The translations under genes were made by a program, and so were the position numbers. Shown here piece by piece: positions 9,243-16,651 of a stretch of 64,000 nt of DNA. Positions within the stretch are counted from its first letter, which is position 1; each line of letters begins with the position of its first letter. The DNA is taken from positions 10,096,001 to 10,160,000 of the forward strand of contig NZ_CP107942.1 of assembly GCF_036053395.1 (NCBI RefSeq). Reading direction: 5' to 3'. Origin of the DNA: Actinoplanes sp. NBC_00393 (lineage in GTDB: Bacteria > Actinomycetota > Actinomycetes > Mycobacteriales > Micromonosporaceae). The notes beneath the pieces were generated by a model. It saw only the letters and a program-made list of their open reading frames with translations, did not search any database and was not told where the DNA came from.

Positions 9243-11486
9243 ATGCTGAATCGCGTGACCACTCCGCAAAACCTCGACGAGCGTTTCCGCGATGCGGTCT
9301 CGGCCCTGCGGCCACCGGAATCCGGGCGCCCCGCCGGCGATCCGGTCCGCGAGGGCAGCACGCTGACCGGCGACCGCGCCCGGGAGATCTTCGACGCCCA
9401 GCTCGCCGCCCGCCACCTCGACCTCGCCGCGCGCTGGCTGCGCAGCTTCAACGAGGGCTTCCACACCACCGGCTCGGCCGGGCACGAGGGCAACGCAGCG
9501 GTCGCCGCGGCGCTGCGCGGCGACGATCCGGCACTGCTGCATCATCGGTCGGCCGCGTTCTATTGCGTACGCTCCGCGCAGCGCCCGGACGACGTCGGCG
9601 GCGACCCGGTGCGCCGTCTCGAGGAAGCCGCCCGGGACGTCCTGCGCGGTGTGGTCGCCTCGGTCCGCGACCCGATCACCGGCGGCCGCGACAAGCTCTT
9701 CGGCAACGCCGAACTGCACCTGCTCCCGGCCGTGTCCACCCCCGCCGCGCATCTGCCCCGGGCTCTGGGCCTGGCCCGCGTCCTCAGCCGGGCCGGCGAC
9801 ACGCCCTGGCCGCAGGACGCGATCGTGGCGGCCTCGTTCGGCGACGCCGGCGCGACCGGACCCGGCGCCGCCGCGACCCTGCACGCGGCCGGCTGGCACG
9901 AGCGGGCCGGGCTGTCCCTCCCGCTGCTGCTGATCTGCGAGGACAACGGGCCGGGCAACGCCGACCCGGAGGCGTGGACCGCGGCGGCGCTGCGCGGACG
10001 GCCCGGCCTGCGGTATTCCTTCGCCGACGGGTGTGACCTGGCTTCGGCGTACGATGCCGCGGTTGAAGCCGTTGACTTCGTCCGCCGGGAGCGTCGCCCG
10101 GCGCTGCTGCACCTGTCCACCGTCCACCTGCTCGGCCAGGCCCCCGACCCGGAGCCCGGCGCCGACCTGGACCGCGACCCGCTGGTCGGCACCGCGCGCC
10201 TGCTCGTCGAGGCCGGGCTGCTCGGCCCGGACGACGTCATCACCCGGTACGACGAAGTCGGCTGGCAGGTCCGCAAGGCCGCCGAAGAGGTGCTCGGGGA
10301 GCCGAAACTGGCCTCGGTGGGGGAGATCGTGGCCTCCCTCGCCCCGCGCCGCCCGCTGCGCGTCGCGCACGCCGTCGCCGAGGCGTCCTCCCGGGCGGCC
10401 GGACCCGGTGGGGCGGCCCGGCACCGGGCGTTCGACGGGCGCCTGCCGGAGCTGGCCGGGCCGATGACCCTGGCCCAGACGATCAACGCGACGCTCACCG
10501 ACGCCCTGGCCGCCAACCCCGGCCTGCTGGTCTTCGGCCCGGCGACGACCCGGGGCGGACCGCACGGGGTGACCACCGGCCTGCGCGAGCTCGGCGGGGA
10601 CGACCGGGTCTTCGACAGCCTGCCGGACGCCACCACGATCCTCGGGCTGGCGCTCGGCGCCGGGACGGCCGGCCTGCTCCCGGTGCCGGAACTGAGTGGT
10701 CCGGCCGACCTGCACGACGCCGGAGAGCAGTTGCGGGGGGAAGCGGCGACGATGTCGTACCTGTCCGCCGGCGCCTACCGCAACCCGATGGTGCTGCGCG
10801 TCCCGGCATTGGCCCAGCCGTTCGGGCTGGGCGGGCACATCGCCAACGACAACTCGGTCGCTGCCCTGCGCGACGTACCCGGACTGGTCGTGGCCGTGCC
10901 GTCCCGGCCGGACGACGCCGCGCCGATGCTCCGCTCCTGCCTGGCCGCCGCGGAGGTGGACGGCACGGTCTGTGTCTTCCTCGAGCCGGTCGCCCTCTAT
11001 CAGACGAGGGACCTCTATCAACAAGGCGACAGCGAGTGGCTGGCGCCGTACCCGGGCCCGGAAACGTGGGCCGGCGGGCACGTGCCGATCGGCCGGGCGC
11101 GGATCTACGGCCTGGGCAGCACCCAGGACCTGACCATCGTGACGTACGGCAACGGCGTCCGGATGTCGCTGCGTGTCGCCGCCCGACTGGCCGCCGACGG
11201 GTACGGCTCCCGGGTCGTCGACCTGCGCTGGCTCAACCCGCTACCCGCCGCTGACCTGGTACGGGAGGCCTCGGCGACCGGCCGGGTACTGATCGTCGAC
11301 GAGACCCGGCGCTCCGGCGGCGTCGGCGAGGGCGTGCTGGCGGCCCTGGTGGACGGAGCATTCGTCGGATCGGTTCGCCGGGTGGCGGCCGCCGACGTAC
11401 CGGTTCCGCTCGGTCCGGCTGCCCAACAGGTCCTGGTGGGAGAGGATGCCATCACACAGGGTGCCCACGCCCTACTGGCACGGTAA
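9243..11486 (+). CDS. Two-domain (alpha-beta fused) E1-like TPP-dependent dehydrogenase/transketolase
   Basis: A 747-residue enzyme combining the two halves of a 2-oxoacid dehydrogenase E1 in one chain. Residues ~55-370 resemble an E1-alpha/TPP-binding domain (GFHTTGSAGHEGNAA, then ASFGDAGATG and CEDNGPGNAD). Residues ~400-740 resemble E1-beta with its pyrimidine-binding and C-terminal domains (TINATLTDALAANP, VTYGNGVRMSLRVAARLA, VIDLRWLNPLP-like VVDLRWLNPLP, VDETRRSGGVGEGV). No E2/E3 genes adjoin it, so the acceptor and the substrate are unknown. A GTG at 9255 is an alternative start; neither start has a clear ribosome-binding site. Confidence 0.8.
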   Translation: MLNRVTTPQNLDERFRDAVSALRPPESGRPAGDPVREGSTLTGDRAREIFDAQLAARHLDLAARWLRSFNEGFHTTGSAGHEGNAAVAAALRGDDPALLHHRSAAFYCVRSAQRPDDVGGDPVRRLEEAARDVLRGVVASVRDPITGGRDKLFGNAELHLLPAVSTPAAHLPRALGLARVLSRAGDTPWPQDAIVAASFGDAGATGPGAAATLHAAGWHERAGLSLPLLLICEDNGPGNADPEAWTAAALRGRPGLRYSFADGCDLASAYDAAVEAVDFVRRERRPALLHLSTVHLLGQAPDPEPGADLDRDPLVGTARLLVEAGLLGPDDVITRYDEVGWQVRKAAEEVLGEPKLASVGEIVASLAPRRPLRVAHAVAEASSRAAGPGGAARHRAFDGRLPELAGPMTLAQTINATLTDALAANPGLLVFGPATTRGGPHGVTTGLRELGGDDRVFDSLPDATTILGLALGAGTAGLLPVPELSGPADLHDAGEQLRGEAATMSYLSAGAYRNPMVLRVPALAQPFGLGGHIANDNSVAALRDVPGLVVAVPSRPDDAAPMLRSCLAAAEVDGTVCVFLEPVALYQTRDLYQQGDSEWLAPYPGPETWAGGHVPIGRARIYGLGSTQDLTIVTYGNGVRMSLRVAARLAADGYGSRVVDLRWLNPLPAADLVREASATGRVLIVDETRRSGGVGEGVLAALVDGAFVGSVRRVAAADVPVPLGPAAQQVLVGEDAITQGAHALLAR

Positions 11487-11586
11487 ATTGCCACACACTC
11501 GGTGCGCCACTTGCGCGAGGGCCCCGGAGTGTGTGGACTACCCCAATGTTTCAGGTGCTTTTTTCACGGCTAGGAGGATTTGGACA

Positions 11587-12018
11587 GTGAGCGCGACCGC
11601 GGGTCAGGCCGACGGCGTACGCAGCCTGGCGGACCGGTTCGGCTTCGAGCCGAACATGGTGGTCATGGAGATGGGATACGACGATGACGTCGACGAGGAT
11701 CTCCGTGACGCCCTGACCGAACGCGTCGGAGAGTTGGTCGACGAGGACACCGACGAGGTGGTCGACGCGGTGCTGCTGTGGTACCGCGACGGCGACGGTG
11801 ACCTCTTCGAACTGCTGACCGATGCTCTCGGCCCCCTCGCCGACAACGGCGTGGTGTGGCTGTTGACCCCGAAAGCCGGCCGCGACGGACACGTCGAGCC
11901 GAGCGAGATCAGCGAGTCGGCGCCCACCGCCGGCCTCCAGCAGACCTCGACGGTGAACGCCGGCAAGGACTGGACAGGCGCACGCCTGGTCTCCCCCCGG
12001 GGCGCCAAGAAGAAGTAG
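11587..12018 (+). CDS. DUF3052 family protein
   Basis: A 143-residue acidic protein typical of actinobacteria, carrying the DUF3052 pattern: LADRFGFEPNMVVMEMGYDDDVDEDLRDAL, then AVLLWYRDGDGDL and VVWLLTPKAGRDG...PSEISESAPTAGLQQT. Function is unknown. The start is GTG 11587, fixed by a strong AGGAGG at 11572-11577; the frame extends upstream but that part lacks family similarity. Its place before the AhpE-like peroxiredoxin matches the conserved actinobacterial neighbourhood. Confidence 0.9.
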   Translation: MSATAGQADGVRSLADRFGFEPNMVVMEMGYDDDVDEDLRDALTERVGELVDEDTDEVVDAVLLWYRDGDGDLFELLTDALGPLADNGVVWLLTPKAGRDGHVEPSEISESAPTAGLQQTSTVNAGKDWTGARLVSPRGAKKK

Positions 12019-12071
12019 CTCTCACTGCCACCTCGTCGAGGTCGGCGTCCGCCCGGGCTTAAACTGAGCGG

Positions 12072-12536
12072 ATGCCGATCTCTATTGGCGTGCCGGCGCC
12101 CGACTTCACCCTCAAGGATCAGAACAACCAAGAGGTACGCCTCGCCGACTTCCACGGTCGCAAAGCGGTCCTGCTGGTCTTCTACCCGCTGGCGTTCAGC
12201 CGCACCTGCCAGGGCGAACTCACCGAGATCCGGGACAACCTCCCGGCGTACGCGAACGACGCCGTCCAGGTGCTCACCATCAGCGTGGACTCGGTGTACA
12301 GCCACAAGGTCTGGGCCATGCAGGAGGGCTTCGACTTCCCGCTGCTGGCCGACTTCTGGCCGCACGGGGCGGTGGCCCAGGCGTACGGGGTCTTCAACAC
12401 CGACACCGGCTTCGCCAACCGCGGCACCTTTCTCGTCGACACCACCGGCACGGTCCGCTTCGCCGAGATGAACGGCCCCGGCGAGGCCCGCGATCAGGAC
12501 TCCTGGCGGGCCGCCCTCGCCACCCTCAGGTCCTGA
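12072..12536 (+). CDS. ahpE: AhpE-like peroxiredoxin
   Basis: Thiol peroxidase of 154 residues that reduces hydroperoxides or peroxynitrite. The peroxidatic Cys is C46 in YPLAFSRTCQGELTEIRD, a context very close to that of mycobacterial AhpE. No obvious resolving Cys follows, fitting the 1-Cys class that relies on external thiols. It is co-directional with DUF3052, 53 nt downstream, and probably co-transcribed. Confidence 0.93.
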   Translation: MPISIGVPAPDFTLKDQNNQEVRLADFHGRKAVLLVFYPLAFSRTCQGELTEIRDNLPAYANDAVQVLTISVDSVYSHKVWAMQEGFDFPLLADFWPHGAVAQAYGVFNTDTGFANRGTFLVDTTGTVRFAEMNGPGEARDQDSWRAALATLRS

Positions 12537-12578
12537 TCCGCGGCAGGGTACGATGACCACTCCGGTCTCAGCGGAGCC

Positions 12579-12653
12579 GGGCGCGTAGCTCAGTGGGAGA
12601 GCACTCGCCTTACAAGCGAGGGGTCGCAGGTTCGAAACCTGCCGCGCCCACCA
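12579..12653 (+). tRNA. tRNA-Val (anticodon TAC)
   Basis: A 75-nt cloverleaf: acceptor GGGCGCG pairs with CGCGCCC, the D-arm contains GCTCAGTGGGAGAGC, the anticodon stem is CTCGC/GCGAG around the loop CTTACAA giving anticodon TAC, and the T-arm contains the GGTTCGAAACC core. The 3' CCA is encoded. It reads GUA and probably GUG/GUC codons by wobble. Confidence 0.97.
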
Positions 12654-12732
12654 GACGGGGTGGGTCGCTTGCGGTCGCAGCGGTGGAGCCGGCCGCGCGA
12701 AACTGTCAGAGGGTAGCCCTAGCGTCACTCCC

Positions 12733-13224
12733 ATGAACGACACGACACTCCAGACCGCCCCGATCATCCTCGACCGTCGCCTGCTGCTCGGCGAGACGGA
12801 GTATCAGGTCACCGTCTTCCCGACCGATGACCGCCGGCTCGATCTGTGCATCGTGAGCAGTGACGGCGACGGCCGGGTGGTGAGCGAGATCAGCGGCGGC
12901 ATCACGCCGTCCGACCTGGGCGGTCTCACCGATGTGCTGGGCTCCACGCTCGCCGGGCTGATAGCCATGACACGGCCGCCGTCGGCCCGGGTGCCGCCCA
13001 CGCCGGATCGGCCGGACCGTCCGCCCAACCAGGGCGCCCGGTGGGCCTCCGAGGATGACGCCCGCCTGCTCGACCGCTTCCAGGCCGGCGCCACCCTCGC
13101 CGGGCTCGCCGCCGACTTCGGCCGCACCACCGGCGGCGTCCGCGCCCGCCTGGAGCATCTGGGCGCTCTCCCACCGAGTGGGCGCTGGCCGCAGCCGCGC
13201 ACCGTCGCCTCCGACGAGTCCTGA
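12733..13224 (+). CDS. Hypothetical protein with C-terminal HTH/SANT-like motif
   Basis: A 163-residue protein with two visible parts. The N-terminal ~75 residues are beta-rich (LLLGETEYQVTVFPTDDRRLDLCIV). A Pro-rich linker is followed by a helical motif, WASEDDARLLDRFQAGATLAGLAADFGRTTGGVRARLEHLG. That C-terminal motif has the W..ED..L...F..G......A...GRT...V.ARL pattern of small Myb/SANT-like or sigma-4-like DNA-binding helices. DNA binding is inference. It starts 80 nt after tRNA-Val and ends in a strong terminator hairpin. Confidence 0.7.
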   Translation: MNDTTLQTAPIILDRRLLLGETEYQVTVFPTDDRRLDLCIVSSDGDGRVVSEISGGITPSDLGGLTDVLGSTLAGLIAMTRPPSARVPPTPDRPDRPPNQGARWASEDDARLLDRFQAGATLAGLAADFGRTTGGVRARLEHLGALPPSGRWPQPRTVASDES

Positions 13225-13230
13225 TGCCGG

Positions 13231-13259
13231 CCGCCGCGGGCCTTTCCGGCCCGCGGCGG
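13231..13259 (+). terminator. Perfect 12-bp hairpin after the HTH-like gene
   Basis: CCGCCGCGGGCC and GGCCCGCGGCGG flank a 5-nt loop, beginning 6 nt after the stop codon. There is no long T-tract, as is common for actinobacterial terminators. Confidence 0.7.
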
Positions 13260-13287
13260 GTCGCCGGCGGCACCAGGCCCGCCCTCG

Positions 13288-13445
13288 CTCCGGCTTGCCT
13301 CTGTCCTCGCGGCGCGCGGCCGGTCGGGTTGCCTCTGCCTTCGCGGCGTGCGGCCGGTTCGGGTCGTCTGTCCCCGCGGCGTGCGGACCTCTGCTCTCGC
13401 GGCGTGCGGCCGGTTCGGGTCGTCTCTGCTCTCGCGGCTCCTGGG
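13288..13445. repeat. Degenerate GC-rich tandem repeat
   Basis: The non-coding stretch between two convergent genes contains about four imperfect copies of a unit around CTCGCGGCGTGCGGCCGGTTCGGG separated by CTCTG-type linkers. No gene or RNA family is recognisable in it. Confidence 0.6.
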
Positions 13446-13454
13446 TGGTCCGGG

Positions 13455-14018
13455 TCAGCGGAGCCGGCGGCGCCGGGCGTCGGTGAGCCGGCTCATCCAG
13501 GTGCGGTAGTGGCCGGCGAACGGTTCGAGGTCGCTGGTCAGCGCGTGGTGCAGTTCGGCGACGGCGCCGGTGGCCCGGGTCACCACGTCCTCGGGGTAAC
13601 CGAAGCGGTGCCGGTGCTCCTCGAACTCGTCCTCGTCGTCGATCACCACGCGCCGGTCGGCGCGGAAGCGGATCAGGTCGAGGTCCAGATCGATCACGGT
13701 GAACCGGTCCGGGGCGGTGCGCCGGGCCGGGGTGGTCACGTCGCAGTAGACGTCGGTGCGACTCGGCTCGGCGCGGAACATGGCCATCCACCAGCCGTCC
13801 CGGGGCAACAGCCGGACCGAGTCCTCCCGGGTGAGCTCGATCCGCCGCCAGCCGTAGCTGTAGCGGACCACCGACCCGCGCGGCGTCCCGATCCAGGTGC
13901 CGTATTCGTCGGAGCCGAGCAGGCGGCCGGTCACCCGGCGGTGCGGCCGACCGTCGTACTTGCGCAATTCCAGCTCGACCGCGTCCACGGCAGCCGAGGT
14001 TAGCCGCCGGATCCCCAT
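13455..14018 (-). CDS. DUF402 domain protein
   Basis: A 187-residue protein with the DUF402 pattern: RYSYGWRRIELTRED, WWMAMFRAEPSRTDVYCDVTTP, FTVIDLDLDLIRFRADRRVVIDDEDEFEEHR. Conserved Asp/Glu residues in the last segment probably bind metal; related proteins include a nucleoside phosphohydrolase/YgaC-type fold and the FAU-1 RNA-binding family. The start is uncertain: ATG 14018 or GTG 13988, and neither has a clear ribosome-binding site. Confidence 0.85.
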   Translation of the reverse strand: MGIRRLTSAAVDAVELELRKYDGRPHRRVTGRLLGSDEYGTWIGTPRGSVVRYSYGWRRIELTREDSVRLLPRDGWWMAMFRAEPSRTDVYCDVTTPARRTAPDRFTVIDLDLDLIRFRADRRVVIDDEDEFEEHRHRFGYPEDVVTRATGAVAELHHALTSDLEPFAGHYRTWMSRLTDARRRRLR

Positions 14019-14076
14019 CGGGGGACATCGGCCGGCATCGGGATGCGCCCGGCCGCGCCCACTCGTTGACGCCGGG

Positions 14077-14370
14077 GTGAGGGTGGTCATCGACGGACGA
14101 TGCGTGCTGGACGAGACGGATCTGCACCGGCGGTTGGCGGGCGCCTTCGGATACGGCCCGCGGCACCGCCCGGACCTGGACTCGCTGCACGACCGCCTGG
14201 CCGCCGGCGATCCCCGCCCGGTACAGCTCACCTGGATCAACGCGCCGTCGCTGCGGATGGTGCTGGGCAACGCGCGCTTCGGCGAGTTCGTCGCGCTGCT
14301 GGAGAAGATCGAGGCTGAGGACGAGGGAAAGGACTGGACCCAGCGGTTCGTGTTCCGGCTCTTCGACTGA
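14077..14370 (+). CDS. Barstar-like protein
   Basis: A 97-residue protein resembling barstar, the ribonuclease inhibitor fold. It shows a short beta strand plus helix start (VVIDGRCVLDETDLHRRLAGAFGYG) and then DLDSLHDRL and PVQLTWINAPSLRMVLG. Barstar-family proteins can act as antitoxins or as immunity proteins to secreted RNases, but no barnase-like partner is next to it. Start GTG 14077; GTG 14083 is an alternative. Confidence 0.7.
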   Translation: MRVVIDGRCVLDETDLHRRLAGAFGYGPRHRPDLDSLHDRLAAGDPRPVQLTWINAPSLRMVLGNARFGEFVALLEKIEAEDEGKDWTQRFVFRLFD

Positions 14371-14542
14371 TGGCTACCGGGGTGCAACGGAGGGGGGCTC
14401 AAGTCGGGGCGTTGGGCACCGATCCCAATGGCACCTGCGGGAACGCCCGCGGTGGGCGGGTCCCGGCCGGTTTCCCCTCGGCGGCCGGGCCCGCCCGGAG
14501 GAACGGGCGGAGCGACGGAGGCCGGGCATGCGCACGGAACTG

Positions 14543-14768
14543 CACATCGGCGCCGGAGCTGAGAAAGCGGGACTTCACATCGGCGCCGGAGCTGGAAAAG
14601 CGGGACTTCACATCGGCGCCGGAGCTGGAAAAGCGGGACTTCACATCGGCGCCGGAGCTGGAAATGCGGGGCTGCACATCGGCGGCGGAGCTGGAAATGC
14701 GGGGCTGCACATCGGCGCCGGAGCTGGGAAGACGGGGCTGCACATCGGTGCTGACGCTGAGAAAGTGG
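14543..14768. repeat. 33-bp minisatellite, about seven units
   Basis: Copies of a 33-bp unit beginning CACATCGGCGCCGGAGCTG start at 14543, 14576, 14609, 14642, 14675, 14708 and 14741. The spacing is a multiple of three, so several frames stay open: HIGAGAGKAGL-type repeats on plus, and SSGADV-type on minus. I do not regard any of these frames as proven coding. Confidence 0.9.
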
Positions 14769-14881
14769 TTGTCTCGGCGTACCCGATCAAGGCTCGTAGT
14801 GGACGGCTGCGGCGGACCCGGACCGGGACGCTGACCGAGTTCGTGCCGCGGCCGCCCTCGGGGCGCAGCCGCGAGGAGCGG

Positions 14882-15568
14882 ATGACCTACCTGGCTCGCC
14901 TGGCGCTGCCGTTGGTACTGGTCACTGCCGTGCTCAGCGCGTTCGGCATGAACTGGTGGCTGGCGGTGGCCGCGTGCACGTCCGTGGCCGCTCTGGTCTG
15001 GCGCCGGCAGGCGCGGGCGGCCCAGCCAGCGGCGCTGGCGGTGCCGCGTGACCCGGGCTCCCGCGTGCTCTGGACGGAACCCGAGCGGGCCGCGTTCGAA
15101 GGCGCCCTGGTCGCCTCGCGCCGGGTCCGCCGGACCTGGCCGGCGCTGGCCGGGATGATCGACCCGGTTCTGGCCGACCGGTCCCTGAACCGTGCCCTGG
15201 ACGAGCTCGCCGAGACCCTGGCCCGGCGGCAGGAGCTGCGCCGGCTGCGTGCCGAGCTGGCGGCGGTCCGTGAGGCGGACATCCCGGTGGACAGCCCGGC
15301 GCGGTCGGCGGTCGCCGAGCAGTGTGAGCGGGCCGACGAGTCGTGGCGCGAGGCGGGCGCGGCCGCGAACCGGATCCTGCGCAGCATCGACACCGCGGCG
15401 CGTGCGGGCGAGAGTTTCATCCGGGAGCGCCAGGTCGCAGCCACCGCACGGTACGCCGAGCGCACGCTGGCCCGGGTGACCGGCGCCCCCGCGGTGACCG
15501 AGAGCGGACCGGAGCTGGCCGACCGTACCGAGGCTGTGATCGCTGCCTACCGCGACCTCGCTGCCTGA
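14882..15568 (+). CDS. Membrane-anchored helical hypothetical protein
   Basis: From ATG 14882 the product is 228 residues: a TM hairpin or long helix at the N-terminus (LALPLVLVTAVLSAFGMNWWLAVAACTSVAALVW), followed by a mostly helical cytoplasmic domain rich in Arg, Glu and Ala (LDELAETLARRQELRRLRAELAAVREA). GAGGAG 3 nt upstream supports this start. The same frame runs back through the 33-bp repeats to an ATG at 14528, so a repeat-bearing N-terminal extension cannot be ruled out. Family not recognised. Confidence 0.6.
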   Translation: MTYLARLALPLVLVTAVLSAFGMNWWLAVAACTSVAALVWRRQARAAQPAALAVPRDPGSRVLWTEPERAAFEGALVASRRVRRTWPALAGMIDPVLADRSLNRALDELAETLARRQELRRLRAELAAVREADIPVDSPARSAVAEQCERADESWREAGAAANRILRSIDTAARAGESFIRERQVAATARYAERTLARVTGAPAVTESGPELADRTEAVIAAYRDLAA

Positions 15569-15571
15569 TCA

Positions 15572-15656
15572 AACCTTTTCAACGTGGCGAGGGTGGCAGC
15601 GCCCGGCGCCGGTCATCGGCCGGATACCCATGGCCCAACGCCAGGTTGAAAAGGTT
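15572..15656. repeat. Long inverted repeat, 18-bp arms
   Basis: AACCTTTTCAACGTGGCG pairs with CGCCAGGTTGAAAAGGTT, with one mismatch, across a ~49-nt GC-rich spacer. The arms are unusually A/T-rich for this genome. The element starts 4 nt after the stop of the membrane protein gene. It may be a terminator, a structured RNA or a small mobile-element remnant. Confidence 0.7.
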
Positions 15657-15780
15657 GACTTCACTCACGCGGGTCATCCCAACGGGTGATTCGCCGCACG
15701 TCACCGATGTGGAAACGTCGGCAACCGACATGTGTTCACGTGATCAGGTCCGGTCACCGACTGCCCACCCGGTGTGGCGG

Positions 15781-16425
15781 TCAGGCCGCCCTGCGCGACG
15801 TGGACAGTTGCCGGGGGACGATCGGCCGGCCGGACACGAGGGTCGGGCCGAGGGCCGCGGCGATCTTCTCCTGCACCAGGTCGGCGTCGGGCAGTCGCCA
15901 GTCCACCTGGGTTGGGGTGACGGCCCACCGGACCGGGCCTTCGACCATGCGGCTCGGCGGCGCCGGGATCCAGGAGCCGACGCCGTGCCGGATCACGTCG
16001 AGGCGCCGTTCCAGTTCCGGGCGGAGCGGGCGGCCGGGGCGGACCAGGAACATCCAGCGTCCGCCGGCGGTGACCGCGACCGGGCCGAGTCCGGGCGTGC
16101 GCCGGGCCAGCGGCGCGGGCACCTCGAGGACGTCGAAGCTCTCCCCGGTGGTGAGCAGCACCGCGTGCGGCCGGCGCCGCCACCAGTCGGTGATCCGGTC
16201 CGGATCGCCGGTGGCCGACTCGATCCAGGAGTCGAGCGCCGGATGGCAACCGGTGATCGGGCAGCCGGGGCGATCGCAGTGGAATCGATGACCGGTCAGA
16301 TAGGACCCGGGTGTCACCGGCCAGCCGTGCTCGGCGTACCGCAGGGCGGCGCGGCGCAGGCGTACCCGGTCGAGACGATCGAGGACCGATGGCGGGACGA
16401 ACGGCTGACTGCTGGTCCACTGCAT
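15781..16425 (-). CDS. Bifunctional DNA primase/polymerase (PrimPol) N-terminal domain-like protein
   Basis: A 214-residue protein resembling the prim-pol N-terminal domain family common in actinobacteria. Features are RRAALRYAEHGWPVTPGSYL at the start, CDRPGCPITGCHPALDSW (cysteine-rich turn), the WWRRRPHAVLLTTG segment and DVLEVPAPLARR. It lacks the helicase or C-terminal parts of full replicative PrimPols, so a regulatory or degenerate role is possible. ATG 16425 is chosen because family similarity begins there. It is divergent from the XRE regulator and probably shares its control region. Confidence 0.75.
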   Translation of the reverse strand: MQWTSSQPFVPPSVLDRLDRVRLRRAALRYAEHGWPVTPGSYLTGHRFHCDRPGCPITGCHPALDSWIESATGDPDRITDWWRRRPHAVLLTTGESFDVLEVPAPLARRTPGLGPVAVTAGGRWMFLVRPGRPLRPELERRLDVIRHGVGSWIPAPPSRMVEGPVRWAVTPTQVDWRLPDADLVQEKIAAALGPTLVSGRPIVPRQLSTSRRAA

Positions 16426-16503
16426 AGTTCGATACCCCCGGAAGCGGGTGGCGAGGCCGTATCCCGATGCGACGTTCGTCGTTGGCTCGGTCAGATCCAC
16501 CCT

Positions 16504-16517
16504 TTGCAACTTGCAAG
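16504..16517. promoter_or_regulatory. TTGCAA-C-TTGCAA motif in the divergent control region
   Basis: Two TTGCAA hexamers, each self-complementary, separated by one base, lie in the divergent region between the PrimPol-like and XRE genes. An 11-bp core of this motif (TGCAACTTGCA) recurs at 43,230 upstream of the TIR and GAPDH-like genes. This suggests an operator read by the neighbouring XRE protein or a related regulator. Confidence 0.45.
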
Positions 16518-16651
16518 AAAAACTACGAGCATCGGTGAGCAGGCGATCACACACGCTGTGCGATCTGTGCGCACGTGAGCGGTCCACACTGCGAGTGACA
16601 CACCGGATGGCTCACCGGCGGAGGGGCCGCCGGGTGAGTGGGGGAGGCACC

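Noticed and set aside
9054-11081. 675-codon minus-strand open frame
   Set aside because: Antisense to the E1-like TPP enzyme; no recognisable domain.
14399-14743. Minus-strand frame with SSGADV repeats
   Set aside because: Product of the 33-bp minisatellite; no start signal or non-repeat domain.
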